From contig CP136063.1 in assembly GCA_032622095.1 (NCBI GenBank), positions 41,454,106 to 41,518,105 on the forward strand: a DNA stretch of 64,000 bases, given 5' to 3'. A program made the position numbers and the translations under genes. Shown in pieces: positions 27,501 to 34,100 of this stretch. The notes beneath the pieces are model-generated. The model was not told where the DNA came from. It saw nothing but the letters and a program-made list of their open reading frames with translations, and did no database searches. The stretch comes from Siphonodentalium dalli. Its lineage: Eukaryota; Mollusca; Scaphopoda; Gadilida; Siphonodentaliidae. The stretch's first letter is position 1. Every line of letters begins with the position of its first letter.

Positions 27501-28614
27501 GGGTGTGTGCATTGTGAAATGCACCCAAAGGATAATATATTCGTTAGAGTTGAGGGCAAAGTCCAATTCCCTTAACCACATTAAAAGAATCAAACTTACT
27601 CTGCTAAATCAGCTAAGGATATCGGAATCCCAAGTAGGGGACAGTCCATCAATGGGGGACATCAATGCAAAACAGGGACCATCCCGGGGGCTGTTCATTG
27701 CAACAGATGCAACCCTACAGTTATTTGTAATGATGCACAACAAGCTTCTGCCATTGATGAGCAGACGTGGCTTCAATGAGTATGGCAGCAACATTCACCC
27801 CACAGTCAGGAGAATTTTACTGCAAGACGTGGAGCTGACACAATCGTGGATCGATTTATTCGAGTTCAATGACGAAATGGTGGGACAGGTCAATTGCGAT
27901 TTCGAGGAGTTTGAGGATATATTCGTCGGAGTCCTGCATGACTTGTATGGATTTATCGTTGACTATTTCCTCAAACTAACATTGATAGACAGTTTGCATG
28001 ACTACAAGGTGGTGTCATGCCAACAGAAAAAAAGACAAGCCCTCCGTCGATATGTCACTGCGTTGGGGGAGAGAGAGGAAAAGAGATGGCAGCAACCAAC
28101 ACAAAGGAGCGCGTGGAATTGCAGGGTGTGTGGTAAGCCCTGCGAGGATACACTCACTGGACTGGGTAGTGTTGGGTGTGACACATGCAACGAGTGGATA
28201 CATTTCGAGTGCATTGAAATGACGGGAGACGAGGCGTCGCTAAAAAAGAAGAGATATAAGTGTGATTTTTGTATTTCTGGTGGAAAAGGAGCACAAAAGA
28301 AGAAGCGGGGGAACACGTCAACTAAAGGTCGAGGGAAACGTGGTGCAACCGAAGTAGTTGGAGAGGTCGATAATACACAAGATTCAAATGGAGGAGTTGC
28401 TGTCAGAAAGAGGGGTAGGGGCAGACCTCCGGGTGCGAAAGGGCGAGGGAGAGGAACGACGTCAACAGAAAACTCGAGAGGGAGAGGCAGACCGAGGGGG
28501 CGTGGAAGAGGCAGAGTTGATATTGGATCGGAGGAGGATGATACTGAGGCGGATGTAATCACAGCGTACAAAGGAAAGGGGAAGGGACGTGGGAAGAAAT
28601 CAAAAAAGGAATAA
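9576..28614 (+). CDS. PIF1-family DNA helicase with PHD finger and AT-hooks, six exons
   Basis: Exons 9,576-9,688; 22,851-22,930; 23,239-23,474; 24,170-24,301; 25,013-25,235; 26,426-28,614 join in frame at GT/AG borders and give 990 residues without a stop. PIF1/SF1B motifs: Walker A GQCGTGKT (exon 1), motif Ia VAVTASTANAS (exon 2), Walker B VIDEVGML with Asp112-Glu113 (exon 3), motif III GDFKQLAPV (exon 4), motif V FALTVHRAQGMTLP near 350-363 and motif VI GVAISR near 380 (exon 6). A Pro/Ser-rich region and an uncharacterised domain containing RYIAGVCIVKC follow, then a Cys4-His-Cys3 PHD finger at about 825-878 and a basic tail with two GRGRP AT-hook cores near 928 and 949. The exon 5 donor (GTCCGT) is weak. 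PIF1 enzymes unwind DNA 5'-3' in the nucleus; PHD and AT-hooks suggest chromatin targeting. It lies wholly inside the giant transposon, so I read it as element-encoded. Confidence 0.85.
9689..9985. other. Start of helicase intron 1
   Basis: Begins with the donor GTTAGT at 9,689. No coding sequence or repeat recognised before the LINE tail. Confidence 0.5.
9986..10722 (+). mobile_element. 3' end of a LINE retrotransposon inside helicase intron 1
   Basis: From about 10,003 the frame encodes the tail of a non-LTR reverse-transcriptase protein: a 'VKQKLTDLHAQQWHGS' helix, 'VRFRSRNHRLSVETGSW', then the zinc-knuckle-like 'RLCSLCGEG' and 'DEFHFILVCP'. A TGA at 10,318-10,320 interrupts it between the two Cys motifs, so it is dead. 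The 3' end is 'CAATAAATTGAATTGAAT', a typical LINE terminal repeat. The endonuclease and RT domains are missing, the usual 5' truncation. The clade cannot be fixed from the tail alone. Confidence 0.7.
10723..12798. other. Intronic stretch without recognisable gene
   Basis: No convincing coding sequence. Near 12,690-12,735 there is a short repeat of 'GATATCCCACTAGTGAGATATAAGT' type (motif shown in part), similar in style to the hairpin that follows. Confidence 0.45.
12799..12954. repeat. Perfect-like hairpin (palindromic MITE)
   Basis: A 156-bp inverted repeat centred at about 12,877. The left arm reads TATCCACACTTTTTCAGT, ATATGGGTT, CTCATTCGTGATGACAAAAC and CCACTCGTGG; the right arm carries the reverse complement with only a few mismatches. 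No coding potential. Such foldback elements are common in molluscan introns. Confidence 0.75.
13017..13220. repeat. MITE remnant plus fragment of molluscan degenerate repeat
   Basis: 13,017-13,108 matches the left end of the 8,380-8,708 MITE (GGTCACTCTCACC, A-run, 'GGTACACATG'). From about 13,115, 'GCTATAGTCATTACTC' and 'GTCCGTCCGTCCGTC' match the opening of the repeat units at 18,950 and 21,985. It ends just before the transposase stop codon. Confidence 0.6.
13244..16301 (-). CDS. P-element/THAP9-superfamily transposase (main exon)
   Basis: An open frame of 1,036 codons. A strong acceptor (TTTTTTTCATTCCAG) ends at 16,302, so the coding exon starts at 16,301 (residue 18) and an upstream exon is expected. 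Numbering on the open frame: residues 18-230 are an N-terminal region with CRIC; 257-500 are acidic repeats; 540-590 match the P/THAP9 segment 'RRWDPRVISLCLSIYCRSPAAF'; 615-730 form the RNase H-like core with 'LVGFVDIGDTNN' and 'IGFYGTKSAN'; 'KLTKEHILLTSSSKM' is at 817-831. Candidate catalytic residues are all present: Asp620 (ILDEM), Asp720 (MFDGAS), Asp959 and Glu962 (SDIVENNF), the last pair three apart as in Drosophila P transposase. A basic tail (RKRKRDK) may be a nuclear signal. No THAP zinc finger is visible; it may be on a missing exon. Probably the enzyme that moves the giant element. Confidence 0.85.
14870..15590 (-). repeat. Tandem 189-bp coding repeats in the transposase
   Basis: Three units of 63 codons start at residues 314, 377 and 440, preceded by a shorter unit (57 codons from residue 257) and with the last unit diverging near residue 487. 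Each reads EDSEVEGNTMNAQS, SYDDIPASLP, GIVTESLTIPPPSSTNEASS, DGGIHLTREDIYT. Copies are nearly identical at the DNA level, so the expansion is recent or is kept homogenised. The repeats form an acidic, Ser/Pro-rich linker between the N-terminal region and the catalytic core. A 238-codon frame on the other strand is only their antisense shadow. Confidence 0.9.
16449..16702 (-). CDS. Candidate upstream exon of the transposase gene
   Basis: A frame on the same strand, upstream of the transposase exon, has protein-like composition (for example GDWVVVRGFVYCYMKD and WYMEKIGPTPILWHRYI). A possible donor, CT|GTATCT at about 16,455, would join in the phase required by the acceptor at 16,302. The donor is weak, no family is recognised and no start codon was fixed, so this is tentative; it could instead be unrelated. 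Confidence 0.25.
16703..17209. other. Intronic stretch without recognisable gene
   Basis: No coding sequence recognised. It would hold the 5' part and promoter of the minus-strand transposase gene if no further exon exists, but I see no clear promoter. Confidence 0.4.
17210..18837. mobile_element. 1.63-kb foldback palindrome
   Basis: Two arms of about 800 bp are near-identical reverse complements meeting near 18,023. Outer ends read CTTGGATGGCAGTGGACT (17,210) and AGTCCACTGGCATCCAAG (ending 18,837). The inner ends meet at 'CTTCGCATATTATCGCAG...' with little loop. Only scattered differences separate the arms, so it is young or kept homogeneous by conversion. No transposase frame is present, and flanking duplications are not evident. 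It sits in intron 1 of the helicase gene and could form a cruciform. Confidence 0.85.
18930..19850. repeat. Degenerate molluscan-type repeat, block 1
   Basis: Opens with 'GGTGGAGCTATAGTCATCAC' and a run of GTCCGTCC. It then repeats a unit of roughly 170-200 bp built from 'TTGGTGTGGATGTTCCCTAG'-like, 'CAGATTTGTTCAAATGAGGT', 'CACTGGGTCAAATAG' and 'GCCAGGGCCATAACTC' segments. No open reading frame. Block 2 (about 21,550-22,520) has the same units. From memory this repeat is abundant in bivalve genomes. Confidence 0.75.
19851..21450. repeat. Second degenerate repeat family with GAGGTCCCCAGA units
   Basis: Units recur near 20,000, 20,490, 20,800, 21,020 and 21,310, each with 'GTCTGACATTTGCAGAATGA', 'GTCCCCAGATGGTGAATTT', 'CTAGCATCACCAAATACAC' and 'TAGGCCTCATCTTCTGGGA'. 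Some segments appear as reverse complements (for example 'GACCTCATTCTGCAAATGTC' near 21,385), so parts fold back. No coding potential. Confidence 0.65.
21551..22520. repeat. Degenerate molluscan-type repeat, block 2
   Basis: Same units as block 1: 'GGAGCTATAGTCATCACTCC' near 21,988, GTCCGTCC runs, then 'TTGTTCAAATGCGGTCACTG' and 'AGCCAGGGCCATAACTC' repeated. Ends about 330 bp before helicase exon 2. Confidence 0.75.
23475..24169. other. Helicase intron 3 with AT microsatellite
   Basis: Donor GTAAGT at 23,475 and acceptor TTTGCAG ending at 24,169. It contains a (TA)n tract with two interspersed GC steps at about 23,870-23,936. Nothing coding seen. Confidence 0.7.
24302..25012. other. Helicase intron 4
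   Basis: Donor GTAAGT at 24,302 and acceptor ATTCAG ending at 25,012. No coding sequence or repeat recognised. Confidence 0.6.
25236..26425. other. Helicase intron 5 with poly-C tract
   Basis: Holds a 19-base C run at 26,095-26,113 and a short imperfect duplication ('CCTAGCATCT...GAAATTTCAAAC' near 26,045 and 26,230). The donor (GTCCGT) is weak; the acceptor (TTTTAAG) is acceptable. No coding sequence. Confidence 0.6.
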
Positions 28615-28623
28615 AAGTGTATT

Positions 28624-28629
28624 AATAAA
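28624..28629 (+). promoter_or_regulatory. Polyadenylation signal of the helicase gene
   Basis: AATAAA begins ten bases after the helicase stop codon (28,612-28,614). This is very close to the stop, as in compact element-encoded genes, and supports the gene ending here. Confidence 0.5.
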
Positions 28630-30387
28630 TTGAAGATGTTTTTAAAAAAGTTTTTGTCCACTATCGTTTCCCCATTGTTGCAACGTTCAAAATGGGGATA
28701 TTTTATTATACAGGAGAATTTCCAGTGGCGATAATTATATATTGTATATTGCAAAGAGCATGATTTTTTTTGACGTACTGCTATTGTAGGACAACCCAAA
28801 TCTTTAAAAAAAACAATGAATTATAACGAATGTTGCCGCTTCCAAAACTGCACGTCGATCATTCCTATTTGAAATACGTCTTTCACGATAACGGCTTCAT
28901 TTCATTTGACATTATTAGATTAATGGACTCATCTCTGTGCATTCACTCTTTAAACTTATTTCTTTAAAAACAACGCTCTTTAAAACGCTCTTTAAATTGT
29001 TTTCGAATTTTTTATATATATATCGAGTCCCGATTTTTACAATCAATAATTAGTTACAAGTGCGTATATACATTAATCTTGTAAGTCATTATTGTTTGTA
29101 TCTAGGTGCGGCCCGGTTATATTATAACATGATTCGTAATATAATGCGTGTGCTATCTTAATTAATTTATAAACATTTAATATTTATTGACCAATGTATT
29201 CTCTAATATATGCAAGGCTATTGTCAATGCGAAACTTGCGTATATACGACAATGTATTGGCACGTACAGGTATTCACTAAAATTCAGCAAGATCCATGTA
29301 ATCATGGAAGGGTTAAATGATTATATATGAAGGAATAAGTACATGGTTATATATATATATTCAGTTATTATACTGATTTTAACTGTAACACATACCATAA
29401 TGCAAGGTTGAGATCATCGTCTTTGAAAGTCTTCCGTCGTTCCGACATAGTGTTCCTTAGAAGAGGCAAAGAGGCATATAACTGAGAGCAATTAAGATAG
29501 GATCGAGGTTGAACGTTCTTTGTTTGTTGAGCAATGGAAATAGACTGATCATGTGTGGCATAGATCATGTGACTTTAAGCCTTATAGTTGTACTCACTGG
29601 TAGTTGTACCCACTAGTAGTACAAAAAATCGTGCAATAAATGGATAATGTAACTGTGATGCGTTGGTGCAGTCAGGGACGCCGGAGAATGGGGGCATTAT
29701 GAAGGGTCACTGGCCCCTCTTGCCCTGGCCCGGGGTGTATAATTGGTACCCAAATGGTGCCCTACTGACTCGTTTGCCCCCTTGTGCTTCCGGTGTCCCT
29801 GGGTGCAGTGAAGAAAGAATGTGAGAACAGATCGAATTTACGTAGCAAATTGTTAAAGTTTTACCTCTTCGCATGCAAAATAGCAAAATAACATTGAATG
29901 TCTCAATGATACCAGCAGCCTGAGCGTGGGAACGACCCATCATATGGTAGATATTCAACCAGACTCTGCTCAAGAATTTTGGTACGCTTTATTGTTAGTA
30001 CGTTTAACAAGAAATTATGGGCACACACTTTTGTGTGACCCAAATGAAACGGGAATAAGTCAACCGATATTATTGATGACGTCGTGTACTCAAATATTCG
30101 CCACTATCGCGGACATGCTGGTGAACACAGTGGCCGAAATATAAAATCTAAAATGACGGATAATTCGAGAAGAGGGCATCCTACAACAATTTGGACAGCG
30201 GATTCGTGTTTATCGTAATTAGAAGCACATGTTGGAGTATAATATAGTGGTAAAATATAATATTTGAAAAGATTTGAACACTTTGAAAAATATTGGGTCG
30301 AAATTTGTAAATTTAAAACCTTTCTTATGCACTCCTGTCTCTTTCTTAGTATTTGATGCATTAAATTTCTATTTATTAAGATCTCAG
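28630..30387. other. Right arm of giant element, no gene recognised
   Basis: About 1.75 kb between the helicase stop and the right terminal repeat. Frames reach 96 codons but none is protein-like. Contains the second subterminal 14-bp motif at 30,293-30,306. Confidence 0.5.
30293..30306 (+). repeat. Right subterminal 14-bp motif
   Basis: TTGGGTCGAAATTT, identical to 8,887-8,900 and in the same orientation, ending 102 bp before the right end of the giant element. Confidence 0.4.
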
Positions 30388-30408
30388 TCACTGTTTAGAA
30401 GGCCTGTG
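30388..30408 (-). repeat. Right 21-bp terminal inverted repeat of giant element
   Basis: The plus strand reads TCACTGTTTAGAAGGCCTGT plus G, the exact reverse complement of 8,789-8,809. The same 21 bases occur alone at 57,462-57,482. Confidence 0.85.
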
Positions 30409-30416
30409 CTGACAAG
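30409..30416 (+). repeat. Right target-site duplication CTGACAAG
   Basis: Exact repeat of 8,781-8,788, abutting the outer end of the right terminal repeat. Confidence 0.85.
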
Positions 30417-31310
30417 TTTCATTTCAAAACTGAAAACAAAGTTACAAACTGTTATAACTTATATTAATAAACGGTACCGGGTACTGTACTGTACTGTAGT
30501 CAGTGTTGTGTACGGCAGACTTATTGTATTATTCCATACTTTCTCATCAGGATTATCACCGTGAAAACCATTTTACCATCGCCGTATGTCAGTGTTCTAT
30601 CATTCGAAAAGTCAACAATGCGAGAATTCGATCGCTTCCGTTCTGTCTAAATAATTTCTGGTCGCAGGTAATGACACCTTTGACAAAACTGTGTTCATAA
30701 ATTAATTTTGTAGCTGTGTACGTAACATAGTACTCGCAAGTATAATCACAAATGAAGTAGATGCTTGATTCGTTCAAATTGTAATTTCTAAATTTGTTGC
30801 AAGAGTGAATCGTGGAATTATGACTTTGAACCTGAGTCACCAAACTTGGAGTCAACGGTCAAGAGTCAGTCTGCCATCGCCTGGGAATTGGCTGGAATTG
30901 GTGAATTTGTTACATTCGCGGCCAAACAAGGCGTACCATGGTACATCCTACACCCGATAATGATCATGTACATGTACTCACCTTGTATATCATAATGTAA
31001 GCAGTTTTTTTTCTCGCCCAACGCGTGTGTTGTAGTTGGTAATTCGTGGAAATAATAATCCGAGGTGGCGATTTTCAACTTTGTTTGAATAGCATCACTT
31101 GCCTAACAACCGTCTGTGAGCAACGTTGATTCTGATTGGTTAAGACAAACGCGATTATCCAATCGATGCATATGTGGCTTGGGAAGACGAGTTCAGAGTT
31201 CAAAGTGTGTGTCGGGGTCATGATATATTTTTAGAAACTTATTTTTCGTTTAACAGTATTGCAGATCCAATGCTCTCCCAGCGTCGAGTGCGTACGCCCA
31301 GTACCAACTA
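30417..31310. other. Stretch without recognisable gene
   Basis: Lies between the giant element and the Polinton. No coding sequence or repeat family recognised. Confidence 0.45.
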
Positions 31311-31354
31311 AAGCCCACCGCTCCGCCCCTGCGTGGCGGAGCGTACGTGGGCTT
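31311..31354. repeat. GC-rich hairpin at the Polinton break
   Basis: AAGCCCAC-CGCTCCGCC faces GGCGGAGCG-TAC-GTGGGCTT around a 7-base loop, giving a 44-bp stem-loop that ends exactly at the capsid break. Its outer part (TACGTGGGCTT, 31,344-31,354) is the inverse of 943-953. It may be the terminal hairpin of the inserted DNA. Confidence 0.6.
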
Positions 31355-31355
31355 A

Positions 31356-32365
31356 TAAATCATCATCGAAAGTTTGTTCGTATTTATGTCCATTCACGGT
31401 TTTACCATTAACAGACAATTCTATTTCGTAACAATCATAATGTTTAAAATTAAAAGGAGAAGATGTTATAGTACCATTAAATGCTGTATTATCTACTAAA
31501 ATATTAACACTCTCTTTGGAAGAAATGGATCACCCAAAAACAAATCGTCTTTAATCAAGCTTAAAGTCCTAGGTGCTACGCTAAATGTTTTTAACGAAAC
31601 TCTATCCAAAGGATATTGAGCATTGGTTCCACTTAATAACTTTTTGCTTATTTCATTTGAAGTGACATCACTTAACTCTACGGTTCGTACAAACAATTTA
31701 GTATCTGACAGCTCAATCTTATAATCACCAGCACTACCTTGTAAACAAAAAGTAGGCTTTGATCTATGCAGTCTAAGTTTTATGGGTACGTTTGGAATTA
31801 ACAATTTTGGTTGATTAAACATGTCCAAATGTAGTTTACCGCATAATTGAATTTTTTTTGCATTAGTACCGTCTTTAATTATTCCAAGTAACTGCCTACC
31901 TCTGGGAATGTCTGCCGGTACATTATCCAAAGTCCCACCTTTCTGAGGTATAAATAAAGTTGTTCTCTCTAATTGATTTTCTCTTGTAGAACTTAAGAAA
32001 GTTTCTATGTAAGATCTATAAGCATAATATCGACCAATTCCACATTCTACACCGTTTAATAATAAATCAGCTCTCTCGAATAAAGAATGAAGAAAATTAT
32101 TTACTGGAAAAGCGTGCTGGTCAGCTGCAAATGGTGTATCGTCAGTTTTCGATATTTTAACGTCGGTTTGCAAATAACTTTCCGAAAGATCAACATAATG
32201 TGCAGATGGGGACTCTAAAAAGAACTCTAGTACGTTACTATTTGAATAATTTGAATTCGATGGATGTTTCTCTGTAAATGAACCGTCTGTTATAGTTACC
32301 ACAGTAGGTGGAATTTCAAAAACATCCACCTCACTCTTAGAAACTGGACAGCTGTTGGGATTCAT
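31356..32365 (-). pseudogene. N-terminal part of Polinton capsid protein (F54H12.2-like), frameshifted
   Basis: Starts at an ATG immediately after the stop of the preceding gene. Family features: 'HYVDLSESYLQTDVKI', 'PVNNFLHSLFERADLLLNG', 'YAYRSYIETFLSS' and 'LCGKLHLDMFNQPKLLIPNV'. The open frame stops at 31,496-31,498. The next about 47 codons of family-like sequence ('DNTAFNGT', 'PFNFKHYD') are one frame over, so there is a single-base frameshift near 31,503. Homology then ends abruptly at 31,356, where the inserted block begins. The remaining C-terminus is at 622-918. The double jelly-roll protein forms the icosahedral shell in the virus-like form of these elements. Confidence 0.78.
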
Positions 32366-32731
32366 TTATTCAAAAATATCACGTTTTGTTTTTCGTCTCT
32401 TCCTACGTCTTTTTGAAGGAATATCCGAATATTCTTGTAATTTACGTCTTTTTGATGGAATATCCGAATTATATTGTAATTTACGTTTAGGTCGTAAAAG
32501 ATCTAAAGCTGCTTATTTACCCCGATTTCGAATAGATTCTGATAAATTTTGCCCACTCAATATATCGCTACCAACATTAGTGGCTGTTTCTAAACCTTTT
32601 GTTAAAAGAGATTTTCCCAGATTTTTTGCAATTGGCGCAATTGATCTGGCTAATTTGCCAAAAATAGAACCAAGTCCGTAACCTCTCTGATACCTATCTC
32701 CTATAAAAATAGGAATAGAACTATTCGCCAT
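32366..32731 (-). pseudogene. pVI-like small virion protein of Polinton, with internal stop
   Basis: The N-terminal 72 residues hold the conserved Polinton/adintovirus pattern: 'YQRGYGLGSIFGKLARSIAP', 'NVGSDILSGQNLSESIRNRG'. This resembles the small amphipathic virion protein compared to adenovirus pVI. A TAA at 32,513-32,515 interrupts the frame, which then continues open for another 48 codons, very rich in Lys/Arg and holding a duplicated 'SDIPSKRRK' motif, up to a stop that abuts the capsid ATG. Either the stop is a mutation or the product is just the 72-residue form. Confidence 0.65.
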
Positions 32732-32784
32732 AACTTTAAATAATGAAACATCTATTTATATACATATATATTTAATATCAATCC

Positions 32785-33871
32785 TTATCCAATCAAAATG
32801 CGTTTAAATAATAAAACTAGAACAGTTTTACCATAATCCGTCCAAGGAGGTGGCAAACCTGAAGAATCACGATTATATATAGAAATAGTGTCAAAATTCT
32901 TATGATGTATAGGAAAAAATAGCAAATTTGCGAATTCATAATATGCTGTTGATACAATATCATCAGAACGTGGGCATATTACTTTCAATAATTGTGAATT
33001 AGAATCGCCTACTATACTATGTGTACATATATCTGAATAAATATAAAGAGCGTCTATATTATCCAATTGATTAGTTACAATTAAAAAACAGTCTTTGGAT
33101 TTTCCACCGGTATCTTTTAATTTTAGTTGATAATTTTCACGCAAATTAAGAAGATATCCCAATTCAGAAGTCCTTGTAATTTGCACATCCATCGCCAACG
33201 AATAACGAGACATGCTTGTATGGTTTGCCATTCTAGTGAAACAAAGGTAGTTCACGTTTCGACGTTTTCTCACCTTAATGTCAATCACTACATCCCCGAT
33301 TAAATCCTCAAATATGGTTTGTGACTCTTTCGCATCGATTGAATGCAAACCTGGATCTATTAATTTATATTTTGTTTTTTCTAATTCTGACATAAATTCA
33401 GAATCTTTGTAAAAATGCAAAATTAATTTTCGTTGAACTAATTGCATCCTTTCTATCAATTCTTCGAACGAACATTTGTCATCAAAAATAACACCATATT
33501 CAATCTTTGTAAATACACTTTTCCTCCATCTAATCGGACCTTTAACCCGAAGTTTCCTAGCAATAAATACCATAATTGGGATCTCTAACAAGTGGTAAAT
33601 CAGTTTCTGGCGTCAAGAAATTCATATCCACCACTATTCCATAAACAAATGCATAAGATTGATCATCTGTGGAAAAGGTAAAATTTCTTTGTTCCAGGAG
33701 CGGGCTTTTAAATCTGGTTGGAATAATGGCTGATGATAAACCTACATACCAATCGTCCTCCTGTAACCGAATCTCACTAGGCAAACTCACAGTATATTCA
33801 GATAGTGAATTTCTGAACAAATCACCAGAAACGTTAGACGGCAAAGTGATCGAGAAGAGGCCCATTTCCAT
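32785..33871 (-). pseudogene. Penton-like minor capsid protein of Polinton, frameshifted
   Basis: The first frame (ATG at 33,871) begins with the family hallmark 'FSITLPSN' followed by 'TVSLPSEIRLQEDDWYVGLS'. It stops at 33,557. An overlapping second frame (from 33,591) carries the rest of the protein to 32,785, ending with 'IYSDICTHSIVGDS', 'LLKVI' and 'FPIHHKNFDTISIYNRD', typical of the C-terminus. One frameshift near 33,575 therefore splits the gene. The family is the single jelly-roll minor capsid/penton protein of Polintons. The 5' end overlaps the preceding membrane-protein frame by about 40 bases. Confidence 0.72.
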
Positions 33872-34100
33872 GTTTACTTAATTTAGGCGACGGAGACAAA
33901 AGTCCAACAGAGCCCGACAGTAAACTAATCCAAATAGACGGTGTGTCCACGCCGTGTATACTAATATTTATTATAGCAGAAACACATACTATATAAAGCA
34001 AAAATACTTGACTGATATACACAACCTGTCCTTTGGAAACTTTATTATTGAAAAAAGTCCATTTTGACGATTGTCGTTTTAATCTGAGGTCGTTATCCAT
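33834..34100 (-). CDS. Small conserved membrane protein of Polinton
   Basis: 88 residues. A basic start is followed by a hydrophobic segment (VVYISQVFLLYIVCVSAIINISI), here noted as residues of about 27-48, and then 'WISLLSGSVGLLSPSPKL'. The pattern, a membrane helix then Trp-x-x-LL...LLP-like, recurs in many Polintons; its function is unknown, perhaps virion membrane or assembly. The ATG overlaps the integrase stop. The last 14 or so residues run into the next gene and look atypical, so a lost stop is possible. Confidence 0.55.
   Translation of the reverse strand: MDNDLRLKRQSSKWTFFNNKVSKGQVVYISQVFLLYIVCVSAIINISIHGVDTPSIWISLLSGSVGLLSPSPKLSKHGNGPLLDHFAV

Larger units (their letters stand above)
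8789..30408. mobile_element. Giant P-superfamily-like transposon carrying a PIF1-PHD helicase
   Basis: A 21,620-bp element defined by perfect 21-bp terminal inverted repeats (8,789-8,809 and 30,388-30,408; CACAGGCCTTCTAAACAGT plus GA) and a perfect 8-bp direct repeat, CTGACAAG, outside both ends. Inside are a P/THAP9-type transposase (13,244-16,301, minus strand) and a spliced PIF1-family helicase (9,576-28,614, plus strand) whose first intron holds the transposase. P elements are known to make 8-bp duplications, which fits the transposase. A 14-bp motif (TTGGGTCGAAATTT) lies 98 bp from the left end and 102 bp from the right end, in direct orientation. Later insertions (LINE tail, foldback, MITEs, degenerate repeats) have enlarged the intron. 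Drosophila P elements are about 3 kb and carry only the transposase, so both size and helicase are unusual. The ends and duplication are seen directly; unity of the element is inference. Confidence 0.82.
919..31353. mobile_element. 30.4-kb block inserted into the Polinton capsid gene
   Basis: The capsid reading frame breaks off at 31,356 and resumes at 918, same strand, with no family residue lost or repeated. A TA dinucleotide sits at both breaks (917-918 and 31,354-31,355). The block between them is therefore best read as DNA inserted after the Polinton arrived, possibly at a TA site. Near its ends lie inverted 11-bp copies of AAGCCCACGTA: 943-953 (25 bp in) and, reversed, 31,344-31,354. 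It contains the 21.6-kb P-like transposon, so the outer insert without it would be about 8.8 kb. I find no gene that could have mobilised that outer part. An inversion, other rearrangement or assembly error remains possible. Confidence 0.45.

Noticed and set aside
28002-28799. 265-codon minus-strand frame
   Set aside because: Antisense to the helicase PHD/AT-hook tail; Pro/Leu/Phe-rich composition mirrors the Arg/Gly/Lys-rich sense strand.
919-31353. The whole inserted block as one P-like transposon
   Set aside because: The 21-bp ends and 8-bp duplications place the P-like element at 8,789-30,408; the remaining flanks need a different explanation.
31496-32365. Capsid fragment as a complete 289-residue protein
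   Set aside because: Family homology continues past the stop in another frame, so the end is a frameshift artefact.
33669-33881. Plus-strand frames over the capsid and integrase genes
   Set aside because: Antisense shadows of the Polinton genes.
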